From: Coriaria nepalensis
Lineage: Eukaryota > Streptophyta > Magnoliopsida > Cucurbitales > Coriariaceae
DNA: 64,000 nucleotides
Assembly: GCA_027186245.1 (NCBI GenBank)
Contig: CP114486.1
Span: forward strand, 7,144,501-7,208,500
Reading direction: 5' to 3'
Part shown: piece by piece, positions 49,001 to 59,239 of the stretch
Position numbering within the stretch: the stretch's first letter is position 1
Layout of the letters: every line of letters begins with the position of its first letter
Notes under the pieces: model-generated
The model's input: only the letters and a program-made list of their open reading frames with translations
The model's database searches: none
Told to the model about the DNA's origin: nothing
Made by a program: the position numbers and the translations under genes

Positions 49001-51129
49001 AAAGGATTTTTTTCTCCTCACAATTTTATGATCACTATTGATGTAATGTGTTTTGGAACCTGAAGAGAATCATGACTAGCTTAAAAACTAATAAAACAAT
49101 CATGCAAACAAAATAGAGTAAACTTTAAAAGAAGCCACTATCCATTAGCATCTTGATATTTGCAAGAAGTTAGAAATCAAGAAAAAAATATATATATATA
49201 TCCACACACATATTCAAGGCATATTTGAATTGTACTAATATGCCTAGGAAAGATCTCAACAGATACTTACTTAAGTGGGTAATGGGTGCTCTCGCCAACA
49301 TATGCAACAGCTGCAAAATGCATGACAGCGTCAAAGGCGTTCTCCAAAAATATTTTCTTAACCTGAATATATAATGAAGAAAACATTCATCTTTGAATAT
49401 ACAATTTATAGAGATTCCTAAAAATACATCTTTTATAAGGGTTCGGTCAAAAAATTACAGATTTGGGATCACCCAAGTCAGCATAGATAAATTGAAGTCT
49501 CCCAGGTTCTGGGTATAGTTCTTGTAGAACCTTTACAGCCCCCAAGTTTCCCCGTGACAAATTATCCTGCCAAGTAAGAGATCCTCACGGATTTAGAGAA
49601 ATTACCATTGGTGAGAGCAGGGTCAAAAAGGAGATAAAAGAACCACTGCAAAAACTTAGGGGGCATACCACTATAGTAACGCGGTATGAATCCTTTAAGA
49701 GTCTTAATGCAGCATGTGAACCAATGTATCCTGCACCTCCTGTTACTAAGACATGAGTTACCCCTGCTTCATAGAGGGCAAACTGAAAGAAATATGTAAG
49801 ACATGGTTAACAGTTACCCAAATGGTAAAGAGATTGACAGAGTAAGAAAAGAAAACATTGAATGTTGCAACTGTGTTCTAATACTGAGTCACCAGTTCCC
49901 TCCTTTTCATTTCTTAATAATTTGTACTTACAAGAAAAACTGCGTAACTATAATAATATCCTAATCAGGAAATCATATTGATGATTTCTAATACTGAGTT
50001 CTAATATTGCGACTGTGTTCTAATACTGACTCAAATAAATCATATTTCCTACATAGATGGCATAGTCAAATAACAAATCAGTTTGAAATGGGAAAGCAAT
50101 CGAGGATTCTCCAAGAAGGGAAAGTAGAATAATTTTAGTATATATTAACTAAACTTCTCAAGGGACTAATATGAAGGCATGTTGATTTATATAGTGGGAA
50201 GAATGAGTTACCGGACTTGGAGTACTAAAAGTTGGAGATTGCTTTAGCATTATAATGCACAATACTGTAAGAATAGCAGCCAAAAGAGCTTTTCCTACGA
50301 TATTGTTCTTTCTTTTGGGATCTGGGTAATCCATACCTATGAGCATGCCAGAATAAAAATAAGAAAATTAATGAATAAGATTTCGCTCTAGATTAAGAAT
50401 TATTCAAATAAAACAGGATATTCCAAGTAGAGCTTCATGGAGTCAGGTAGGCGGTGGTGAAGACTTTAGCTTCTACGACATTTTGAAGTGTTAACATTAT
50501 TATGTTGCTGAGAGCCTATATTGTAAAGTCATGAGAAAAATATTTTTTGTAGAATCTATTCAATATCCACAACAATTTTCAGTCTCTTTTCTAAATAATT
50601 AGGTGGTCATATGAGCGTTGAAGCATTTAATCCAAATACAAGATTGTAGTTAACCATACTCTATCCAAGGTTAATGTAAGGTAGGATGTACTACATTATA
50701 CACTAAATTACATATACTTCCCATGAGATTTTTGAGAAAATTGTTGCATACCTATCTAGTAAGATTTAATTTACCTCCCTTACTTATTATATATCATCAT
50801 AAGTCAATTTCAATAAAATTGAATGAAATAAAGGTATTTGATGATGTAACGAATCTGGTACAGTCAGTAACGGAAGCTGCTTCGTAGACTCATGACTCGT
50901 TTATGGCGAGCAAGGAAATACATATAATTCTTAAGAACACAAAAATGTAAGAGATGCAGCTGTATTACAATTCCTTCAAACAGGTGGATGTAATATACTT
51001 TGAAAGATCAAAGAACATCTTAGAAATAAGGACAAAGAGATATTCATTCAACATAAAGAAAACCTCACCGCCAAACGGCGCAGATCTACTGGACCTTGGT
51101 TGACTTCTTGCCCTAGCAAAATTGAGCAT
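40060..51129 (-). CDS. UXE: UDP-arabinose 4-epimerase (UDP-xylose 4-epimerase), Golgi
   Basis: The enzyme interconverts UDP-xylose and UDP-L-arabinopyranose for cell-wall arabinan and proteoglycan synthesis. Exons on the minus strand: 51129-51069, 50336-50212, 49782-49669, 49566-49459, 49362-49271, 47911-47770, 47613-47519, 41036-40907, 40586-40442, 40301-40060. All introns are GT/AG and phases join to 417 codons plus TGA, the length I recall for Arabidopsis MUR4/UXE1 (about 419). The start [10 protein letters not shown] matches the family N-terminus. A single membrane segment lies at residues 37-51 (type II anchor). NAD binding is at TGGAGYIGS (76-84), the SST/Ser region at 194-196, and the catalytic YxxxK at Y220/K224 (NPYGKAK). 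No stop or frameshift is present. Intron 7 (41037-47518) contains an LTR retrotransposon in sense orientation. Confidence 0.96.
41734..42019 (-). repeat. 3' LTR of intronic chromovirus
   Basis: Starts TGATAGGACCC on the plus strand. The far end reads TAATA where the other LTR has TAACA, so its terminal CA has mutated. It contains an AATAAA on the minus strand at 41774-41779, in sense to UXE. Confidence 0.92.
41971..42504 (-). pseudogene. chromovirus integrase C-terminus and chromodomain
   Basis: Open for 177 codons. [17 protein letters not shown] and [11 protein letters not shown] are the integrase C-terminal GPY module. [15 protein letters not shown] with [14 protein letters not shown] is the chromodomain that targets such elements to chromatin. 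The frame runs on into the 3' LTR. Upstream the frame is broken near 42505-42760, where the integrase core end ([13 protein letters not shown]) is read in another frame. Confidence 0.85.
42564..43166 (-). pseudogene. chromovirus integrase zinc finger and core
   Basis: The open piece 42933-43166 reads [13 protein letters not shown] (CC of the HHCC finger) and [20 protein letters not shown] with the first catalytic Asp, then DRLSKYAHF. The centre is frameshifted. 42564-42755 reads [11 protein letters not shown] and the following core end. The second Asp and the Glu region are in decayed text ([11 protein letters not shown] is still readable at about 42730-42765). Confidence 0.8.
43229..44402 (-). 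pseudogene. chromovirus RT C-part and RNase H
   Basis: [22 protein letters not shown] and [11 protein letters not shown] (catalytic FFDD, about 44215-44250), then [14 protein letters not shown] (about 43980-44030). RNase [17 protein letters not shown] (first Asp, about 43775-43820), [12 protein letters not shown] and [15 protein letters not shown] with [10 protein letters not shown]. Frame breaks are mostly single stops. A run of 12 C at 43309-43320 (Gly codons on the minus strand) is present. Confidence 0.85.
44432..45501 (-). pseudogene. chromovirus protease and RT N-part
   Basis: The zinc knuckle ([16 protein letters not shown], about 45430-45495; first Cys reads Tyr) is followed by protease ([19 protein letters not shown], about 45215-45275). 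The frame changes to 44432-45112, which holds the protease end, the linker ([19 protein letters not shown]) and RT fingers ([20 protein letters not shown], about 44515-44575). A frameshift follows at ALNK. Confidence 0.85.
45432..46685 (-). pseudogene. chromovirus gag, broken by three frameshifts
   Basis: Starts at ATG 46685, only 13 bases past the primer-binding site. The N-terminal part is a coiled coil ([19 protein letters not shown]), interrupted at a run of 12 C at 46397-46408. A second piece (46126-46410) ends at an A-run, where one extra base shifts the frame into [19 protein letters not shown] (46139-45432), the conserved gag core. The third break near 45520 separates gag from the zinc knuckle. 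Confidence 0.85.
46698..46709 (-). promoter_or_regulatory. primer-binding site of intronic chromovirus
   Basis: Reverse complement of TGGTATCAGAGC, three bases from the 5' LTR; initiator tRNA-Met primer. Confidence 0.92.
46713..46998 (-). repeat. 5' LTR of intronic chromovirus
   Basis: TG...CA ends are intact. Carries AATAAA on the minus strand at 46753-46758. Confidence 0.93.
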
Positions 51130-51236
51130 TTGGAAATGTCCTCAATTTCTCGCTATATAGAATGGAAGAATGCTATGCTTCTGTCCAAATGGCCAAGTAG
51201 AACTCCTACACTTGAGTCTTATTATGGTTCAATGTC
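51130..51236 (-). promoter_or_regulatory. UXE 5' UTR exon part with upstream intron acceptor
   Basis: A T-rich acceptor (CTTTTTTGCAG on the minus strand, AG at 51237-51238) lies 107 bases before the start codon, so a 5' UTR intron is likely. The upstream noncoding exon and transcription start could not be fixed; a possible donor is at about 52334 (ACAG/GTACAC). Simple repeats (TAA)n and (GAA)n lie at about 51787-51820. Confidence 0.4.
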
Positions 51237-52378
51237 CTGCAAAAAAGAAACAGTAAGAATCAAGACCTTCAACTGGATGAACATGGGAAATTTTAACTGA
51301 AAGAATGTTCATAAAAGTGGCAGTTTTCCCAGCAGAGATTATAACAAATTAATCTCAAGAGTAACAAGCATGCAAATTTGCATATCACAGCCAAAATATC
51401 AGCTCTTGAAACTCAATATTTGACCATTCCAAATTCAATTCAGAAAAAAAATAAAAAAAAAGGAGAAGGAAAAGGAAAATGATAAAAGATCTGGAGACAA
51501 GAATGAGAGGATCAAAGTACCAACAATAGAGTAAAAGTAACTTAAAACTCCGATGTTAAATGAATCTCATATTAGTCAAAAAGGGAATTAAAATATGGGA
51601 GTATTCTGTTTGTCAGACAATGTCTACCCAATTAAAACAAATATAAAAGGAAGAACAGGGGAATATTTTTCTTCGGAGTTGAAGAAAATGAGTAAATTCA
51701 AAAAACGTGTAAGCAAAAAGCATTCATGTACACGTTTTGTAAATGCCAAATCATATTGTGAATACAGTAGCAAATGTGTGAAAAAATAATAATAATAATA
51801 AAAAGAAGAAGAAGAAGATGCACTCCAAACCTCAAGATCTAGATCAATATCATCTTAAATCAAATGGAGAAGTCCCCAAGGAAATTAAGAATAAAATAAC
51901 TTAGTTAATCACGTACCCAATAAAATGAGGGTAAAAATCAATCTATGTAGAAATCCCTGAAAAGTGAAAGCAGCATTTACATGAAACGAAACTAAAGCGA
52001 GATACAAAAATGGATTTTATTTGTTTTTCTCTGTATAGGATGTGCCATTCAATGAATCGGAAGATCGTCCAGAAAGGGCAGTTGAAAAGGAAATCAAAAC
52101 TCAACTTTAAGCATAGCAGTCTATGAATCAGAGGCAAGGAAGAACACCAACCTACTATTGAAAAAAAAAAATTATCAGCTTTGAGTAGAAAGAGAGGCGT
52201 AGAGCAGCAGCAGTAGGTGAAGACCAGGTACTGCTCTCGTTGAATAGAGAATAGGAAGAGCAGGAAGTAGAGGGTGGGGAGTCTTATTTGAAATAGGCGG
52301 AGACTTCTCGCGTCCATGCTGCTGTAAATGTGTACCTGTTGAACGCCAACAGAGCTCCCCCACTTAGAGCTGAAAATA

Positions 52379-52410
52379 CGGGCCGGTACTGGCCGGCCAG
52401 TACCGGCCCG
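52379..52410. repeat. 32-bp perfect GC-rich palindrome
   Basis: The sequence is its own reverse complement over 32 bases, centred between 52394 and 52395, built from GGCC, GGTAC and its mirror. Further GGCC words follow to 52430. It lies about 1.25 kb upstream of the UXE start codon. TAGAGCTGAAAATACGGG just before it resembles a hAT-type terminal repeat, but no partner end was found. Confidence 0.9.
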
Positions 52411-52439
52411 GCCAAGTATGCCGGCCGGGCCCAAGCCGT

Positions 52440-52949
52440 GCGACGCTTGTGTTATGTTTTTACTCTTTTTTTTTTTTTTTCCCCTTCATTTTTCTTAAGT
52501 TTGTAAATTATAATTGTAAATAATTATCTTTATAATTAATTAATTATATTTCAATAAATAGATTGCTAGTCTTAGAATTTAGGGTACACTTGGGTACCGA
52601 TGGGCATCGATTAATATTGATAAACGGATGGAAATGACATTATTTAATAATGGGTTGATATATTTTAATTTAATATCTATGATAATTATGTGTTGAATGA
52701 GATAATTGATTTTATATTTTATCTTATTCTACCATTTAATAAAAAAATTGTATTTAAAAAAAATTATAATTTTTCCCTAATTTATCTTACCTTTAAAATT
52801 TTATTCTAAAAAAAGTATTTATTATTTATTACGAGTTCATATATAAATTAGCAATCACAAAATTATATTAATTTATAAATCCAAGATTGCTTTTAAAAAA
52901 GTACTAAATTCCATAATTTATTTTTTGAAAGTAAGTATATATTCACATA
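52440..52949. other. AT-rich region with T-run
   Basis: A run of about 16 T at about 52466-52481 is followed by AT-rich DNA without coding signal. Confidence 0.5.
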
Positions 52950-53639
52950 CAAAAAAAAAAGGATAAAAAATCCAATAACAAATTACATTAGGCATCTAAC
53001 AGATACCACAAAGGGAACCTCCCTAAACAAAAAAATCTCAAGAGGTTAAATCGGGAAAAAACCTCATTATAAGATAATTAAGTGACATATCCTAAGGTGG
53101 TCACTAAAAGGACCACTACACATCATAACATTGGATGAAAAAACTTCCAGTAGATGAAAAACCTAAGTAGAGGAAAAACCCAAGTAGCCACTACTCATCA
53201 TGAAAAGAAAGACAAAAGCAAAACAAAAAGCATTCATACAAAAAAAAACTTGGGGCATACCCCAAGGTGACAACCCGAAAAGCAAAGTGGCCACTAGGAG
53301 AGCCACAACCCAAATCGAGATCAAACAAGACAAGGGGTATAATAAAAAAACAAAAGAGGGTCAAGGACAACCAAAAACACTCAACATGGCATCATTCAAA
53401 CAAAAGGAAAAGGAAAATTACAAAAAGGAATCCCAAAATTGCTTAATTGTAATATCATCTCTATTAGCTGGTGGATGAAGGAAGAGGACCTTATTCTTAA
53501 TGCTCGTAGTGATAAGGTTATAAGTAGTGTTTGTTATGAAGACGATTGTTTCGTTCCCTCTATATGTAATAGATCAAACAGTTGAAAGCCATGAAAGCCA
53601 CTTTATATTTAAGCCTTTTTCCATGAAGAGAGGAAAGCT

Positions 53640-54463
53640 AATTAATCTTATCAGTCCAAGAAGGGGTGGAAGCATTTAGAAGCAAGAAGCTCTCCATTTG
53701 TTGCCACACTAAAGAAGAAAACTGGTAGGTCCCGAAAATGTGGTATCTAGTCTCCTCCCTAAGGAGGTAAAGAGGGCATGCATTACAAGTGGACGTACCA
53801 TAATGAAAAGTCCTGTCCAGAGTTGATAACCGATTAAGCATAGCAAGCTAGGCAATGAAAGAATGGCGTGGAATCGAATATTTGCCCCAAATAAATTTAG
53901 ACCAAAAAATTGAATTGCCCATTGTTTGAAACTGATGTCAAGCATTAGAAATGGTGAAACCGTTTGACGAATGCCTCTAAGAGAAACATCGGCCCTGTCA
54001 CTATAAGGGTTTGAGAGTAGAGGGCACTCTTGAACTTCCCACCAAGCAATAAAGGGTGGAGTGAGAAAATTCTAAGAGTTATCCATAATAATACTACTCA
54101 CTTTGAGGTTTTTGCTAAGACCGGAATAAACAATAGTATGATCACTAATTAAGGTGCCAATAATCTCATCCAGAATCCACGAGTTATACCAAATGGAGGT
54201 GGATCTACCATCACCAATATTCCAAAAGAAAGAGGACCTAGCCAAGCCATACATACTCTAGGAATATGACAAGTCCAAAAAAACTTGTTTCTCAAGAGAT
54301 GGGAATGAACCCAAGCCGGCCAAATAGAGGTAGGAAAGGAAAAAAGATTCCATTTATGCTTCATCTGAGCAATCTTATTCCATTCTCTAAGATTCTTGAT
54401 GCCAAAGGCCCCTTTCATCCCTAGGAAGACAAACCATTTCCTAAATAACTTTTGTACCACCAA
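53640..54463 (-). pseudogene. LINE ORF2 C-terminus with zf-RVT domain
   Basis: Two overlapping frames hold the same coding text: KMKHK..., FFWNIGDGRSTSIWYNSW (about 54180-54235), then ISFKQWAIQFFGLN and the zinc-binding end TCNACPLYLLREETRYHIFG with FSSLVWQQM (53690-53790). The C-x2-C pair and the H of the family motif are visible; the last Cys position reads Y. Confidence 0.75.
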
Positions 54464-54626
54464 CAGAAGAGATAAGACCTTTCCAAAGAAACTATCTCAA
54501 AAGATGGTCAATCTTCTTAATGATCTTTGAAGGAATAATAAAGAGAGAGGCCTAGTACATTTGAATCGAAAAAAGTGTAGAATTAATAAGTTAGAGCCTT
54601 CCCGTATAAGAGATAAATTTTGAGGC

Positions 54627-55661
54627 CTAACTCTTAATTCTAAAAGCCATCCTATCCACGAGCAGTTTGCAATCCAAATAAGAGAGGGTGGTAGAAGATA
54701 GAGGAATACCTAAGTACTTTATAGGGAGGGATCCCACTAAGAAGCCAAGAATGGAGATAATCTCCAATTTGATGGAGTACGAAACATTCCTGAAGAAGAT
54801 GTTGCTTTTAGATAAATTTGGAGTAAGACCAGAAAGGGAAGAAAACCTTAGTGAGGTGTCCCGAATAGTAGTGGCCGAATTGGAGTCTCCCCTAGAGAAG
54901 ATCATAAGGTCATCTCTAAAGTAAAGATGAGTAATACCTTCCCTAATAGACTTTGAATGGAAACTAAAACGGTTATCATTCTTCATATTATTGAGAAGGC
55001 CCGAACAAACTTCCATACAAAGGACAAAGCGATAAGGTGAAATAGGATCTCCTTGTCGTAACCCTCTAGAACTTCCAAAAAACCTTGTAAGTTCTCCATT
55101 AAGTGAAACCGAGAAGGACATCGTGGAAATACAACCCATAACCCATGTAACAAAAATATGAGGCAAGTTCATAGTTATAAGAAGCTCTTCTAAGAAATCC
55201 CATCTAACCATGTCATAAGCTTTCATAAGATCAATCTTAAATACGTTATTTGGAGTACCTCTTCTGAGATGGTAACCATTAAGAAGCTCTTGGGAAAGGA
55301 GGATGTTATCACTTATTCTTCTTCCCTTAATAAAAGTGGATTGGTTATGGCTAACTAATTTATCAATCACCGTGGAAAGCCTTTTACTCAAAATCTTAGT
55401 TATGCACTTGTAAATATTATTGCAACAAGAGATTGGCCTAAAATTTGAGAGAGAAGAAGGAGCACTAACCTTAGAGATAAGAAAGATGACAGTAGTATTG
55501 ACTTCCTTAAGAAGAATCCCATGCTGGAATAAATGTTGAACACCCTCAATGAAATCTCCTTTGATGATGTCCCAACACCTACGGAAAAACCCAGAAGAAA
55601 ATCCATTCAGACCCGACACTTTACTAGCTTTAATATCAAAGAGAGCATTATTGATTTCCAT
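54627..55661 (-). pseudogene. LINE ORF2 reverse transcriptase, 344 open codons
   Basis: The longest open frame of the LINE. Motifs in order: KVSGLNGFSSGFF, NFRPISCCNNIYKCITKIL, NQSTFIKGRRISDNILL, FKIDLMKAYDMVRWDFL (first catalytic Asp), GLRQGDPISPYRFVL, THLYFRDDLMIFSRGD and LPIKYLGIPL. The catalytic box is FRDD where plant LINEs have FADD, so activity is doubtful even though the frame is intact. Domain length is normal. Confidence 0.92.
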
Positions 55662-56109
55662 TTCACTAATGTCACTAGCAAGGAAAGAATGATCTAAAGA
55701 TCTAATGATCTAAATCATCAAGCCTTTTGGAGATAGCACCAACAGACTCTGGTTTAAGGGAGGGAAAGAGTTCGGGAGAGAGAAAAGTTTTTTATAGTGA
55801 ATAACAACTTCTCTCTTTACCAAATCATAGTCATCAATGATACATCTGTCAGCTTTAGTGATGGAAAGAAGTTTAGAATTCACTATATGTTGCTTTATAA
55901 CCTTATGAAAATTAGCGTTGTTTTGATCCCCAAGGTTGAGTCATTTAACTTTAGATTTTTGTCTCAACATATTTTCTTCAATATTATTTAAAGAAAGAAA
56001 TTTTCCAAGAGCCTCTTTTTCTTGAAGTAAAAAGTTTGGGGAAGCCAGAGATGAGCGGTTCATCCGTTGGATAGTATCAAGTGAGTAATGGGCTTCTTGG
56101 AGATCAACA

Positions 56110-57019
56110 TTAATTAATATTCTTGAAGGAAGAATTCCAAAAGTCATACAACACCATTTTGAGATTTCTTAACTTTCTAACAAGCCGAAATTGAGGATTT
56201 CCACTAACATCACTAATTCCATGAAGACCGAATAAGAGGGAAGAAATCTTCATGATCCATCCAAGCATCAAAACATTTAAAAGGAATATTAAAATTCCTC
56301 TTCTCAAAGAGACTAGAAACCACCATTGAACTATGACCCGAAATACCGAGAGGAAGGAAGGAAGCTCTAGAGTTCGGGAAACAATCATTCCAACCCAAGT
56401 TGACAGGCACTCTATCAAGTTTCCTAAGAATGAAATTTGGAGCATTCCAATCCATGTGGCTCCAAGTAAAAGGGAATCTACCAAAAGAAAGGTCATCCAC
56501 CTCAATATCAAAAATGCAATCGTTAAAATCACTCATGCTTCTAGTAGATGACATATTACCACTAAGCTTTTTCAAATGAAATCTAGTGACATTAAAGTCA
56601 CCCAAAATAATCCAAGGCAAAGAGGGAGGGATTGGTTTGAAAGCTCTAAGAGAAGACTAAAGAGCCATTCTTTCACTATCCACATTAACACCATACACAA
56701 AAGAGGCAAAACACCACCACTTGAGGTCCATAGAAGAAATATTACAATGAAGTACTTGTTCACTATAACCCAATAAAGTAACTAACACCTTAGAGGGGTC
56801 TCAACCAACCAAAATTCTACCATCAACCATCGGAGAATTATTATTAATGTAATTCCAAGAAGGGCAAATAAATCTACTAATCATATCAAAATTCGAAGAT
56901 TTAACCTTAGTCTCTATAAGTCCCACAACACAAGTATCATGCTTAACCACTAAACCACGAACTTCTATTCTTTTTATAGGATCATTAAGACCCCTATCAT
57001 TTCAACTTAAAATTGACAT
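56110..57019 (-). pseudogene. LINE ORF2 N-terminus, AP-endonuclease
   Basis: ORF2 starts MSILS at 57019, with a TGA where the family has Trp (SWN). Then come CVVGLIETKVKS (catalytic Glu), WIILGDFNVTRF (about 56575-56615) and FTWSHMDWN. The final SDH motif reads GISGHSSMV at about 56330-56350: the catalytic Asp is Gly. Two further Trp codons are stops. The frame splits near 56210. Confidence 0.85.
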
Positions 57020-57403
57020 AATCAAAAGACAATAAGAGGGCAAAAGAGGGATAGGAGATTAATACCTCCTATAACGACCTTTCTCGTTGGAGGACCCTTT
57101 CTTCTTCTTCATCTTTCCTTAATGATTTCCATTTTGTCCAGAGTTGGGATGACTAGCATTGGTATCTGGAGTCAAAGAAGGGGAAGTTATCAGATCGAAA
57201 TCATCATCACCCCCACTATCTTCTTGATTAAATAATCCCCTTCTAGGAGTAGAAGCATTCAAGTCAAGTGGATCATCATCTCCTTGATTATTAATGCGAG
57301 TGTTATTCTTGCTATTTCTAGCTTCACCTTGAGCAATATCAATATCAATTTCGATGTTAGCACCATCGATCGGATTATTGGTGACTATATGTGTTACATG
57401 GTT

Positions 57404-58070
57404 CTAGGCATTGGGACCATTGCCTAGAACCATAGGAGATTCCCTATTATCCATGTCAACTTTATAACCATCATGAACAATCACTTTTCCTTTCCGATTA
57501 ATGATCTTCCATTTAGATTTAGGGGACATAGTCTTCATAGGGTCGAGAGTCGGTTCATATTGGAAGGCATCTTTGGAGGAAACATTTTTCAAAAATTTTG
57601 AGGTCTTGTGCCCAAAAGTGTTACAATGCTTGCAAACGGATTGGCTTCCATTTATAATCAACTCGAATTGTGACAGTTTTCCCGTGACTATTAAGGAGGT
57701 CAAAGTCTTAAACAATGTCTTTTTCGGCATTAATTTCAACACATATACGGGCAAAGTCCCTACAATTGCTATTCTCTATTTTTTTACCTACCTTAATATG
57801 CACTCCAATTGCACTAGCATTAGACCTTTTTCCATCCAAAATTCGCCCGGAATATGATAGAAATCCACCCAAATAGGAATTCAAGTAAATTCTTCACGGT
57901 TAAGAACTATTCCGATTTTTCATTCTTTTAGGGAAATATACTTATCAACAAAAAATCATGGCCCTGTTTCAAGAATTTTATCCACTTCACATTGGTTGGA
58001 AAAGTGGAAGAAATAGAAACCTTCTTTATAATAAAGATAGCATAACATAAGGAACGATCCTACCAAAGCA
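57404..58070 (-). pseudogene. LINE ORF1 remnant (DUF4283-like and zinc knuckle)
   Basis: Minus-strand text GWISIIFRANFG (about 57840-57880), IGVHIKVGKKIENSNCRDFA in one frame, then ICVEINAEKDI. In the open piece 57404-57754 follow FELIINGSQ and the zinc knuckle CKHCNTFGHKTSKF, with the last Cys lost to Phe. Plant LINE ORF1 proteins bind RNA through these parts. Frameshifts and stops break it. Confidence 0.7.
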
Positions 58071-58255
58071 AAATTCTGTTTTTATTGCTTCGCCAAAAAT
58101 ACATATCAATATATGATTAGAAATTAGTAAATTAGTCTACCTTTCATATTAAACTAGTCAATCAATTATTAAATGAAAAAAGCAATGACCACAATAATAC
58201 AAAAATAAGGAAATTTCTCATCAACCTAGAAAATTAATAATTTGGATTAACTTTA

Positions 58256-58500
58256 TGCATTGTGCTTTGGACTTGGACCCAACGAGTTCAGCAACTTCAT
58301 TCCAATTCTCATCTCATTGTATATTTCCACTGCCTCCAGAAGCACTAAGGTTTTTGACAAGTCCAAATTTCAACATCTAGATCACTATAATCATTTGCTG
58401 ACTCCACCTCTATTCTTGAATGACCAGTAACGTATCTGCCCTCATGGAAGCAAATTGAGCATAGTAGTACATCACTCTGAAACGGAAGACCATAATGAGA
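58256..58500 (-). pseudogene. SWI3C-like (SWI/SNF complex) exon fragment with SANT start
   Basis: After a CATGCAG acceptor (exon from 58500 down), the minus strand encodes LPFQSDVLLCSICFHEGRYV and TGHSRIEVE..DYSDLDVE, then in a second frame TLVLLEAVEIYNE and in a third ENWNEVAELVGSKSKAQCI. This matches the ZZ-finger end and SANT domain of the SWI3C subunit of plant SWI/SNF remodellers. Two frameshifts within about 60 bases make it a pseudogene. No neighbouring SWI3C exons were seen up to 59200 or down to 58100. It lies just upstream of the LINE 5' end in the same orientation. Confidence 0.68.
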
Positions 58501-59235
58501 CTGCATGGAGGGAAACTATATTAAAAGTTGAAAACTATGACCCCACCTGTCCACAAGCATAATGATCCTTCTGTTATGTTACAATCCAATATCTATGACA
58601 ATTATACTCGAATCATAACGTTTCAAAACAAAGGGATTGATTGATGAATGATAAGAACACAGACAAAGATGAACCATTACAATGATTGACAATTTGAATT
58701 AGTATGTACCGGAAGGATATAGAAGGAAGTGAATACATTAACATAATTATGACAGAAAAAAAAAATCTGGTAAACATATAATATAATAGAGTATCATTGT
58801 CTAGTCAAAATTTACAGGTGCAGTACATTATAAATTGAATTTCCTTAGTTGTCATTGTCCAGTCAAAGTTATGTATTGCAATATTGGACTACGACATATT
58901 GAATTAGTAGTTCTGATTGGTTCTATCAACTATGCTAATTGTTAATTTATCAACAGTACAAAGTTGATAACTAGCCCAAATTTCAGCTAGCCCTAACAAT
59001 TTCATCCACATAATTCAACTAACCTTAATCACATTTTCAGCTAACACGACCAAAATCACTAATTTATAGATTCGAAGAATATGCCGCTGAGAAGATGAAG
59101 AAAAATGGCATATAAAGAAGAAAGAAGACATACCTATGGAGAGAAGCCCGGTCAAAAAGTAGACGAATGCTAAGGGAGAGCAGTAGAGGTGGTATGGAAG
59201 AAAATTGATATTCTATGATCCTAATGCATGATTTA
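58501..59235. other. spacer without recognised feature
   Basis: AT-rich DNA; nothing coding or repeated within the window was recognised. Confidence 0.4.
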
Positions 59236-59239
59236 ACTA

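Larger units (their letters stand above)
52950..58075 (-). mobile_element. LINE (non-LTR retrotransposon), L1-type, decayed
   Basis: On the minus strand: ORF1 with DUF4283-like part and zinc knuckle, ORF2 with AP-endonuclease, RT and a C-terminal zinc-binding (zf-RVT) domain, then a 3' UTR rich in T and GTTTTT words. No LTRs. The 5' end is taken at the last readable ORF1 text (about 58070), the 3' end at about 52950; neither end nor target duplications are certain. Confidence 0.85.

Noticed and set aside
52365..52440. Complete hAT transposon
   Set aside because: Only one possible end was seen; no partner inverted repeat or 8-bp duplication was found.
57501..57857. 118-codon plus-strand open frame
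   Set aside because: Antisense to LINE ORF1 text with a zinc knuckle; the minus frame is the real one.
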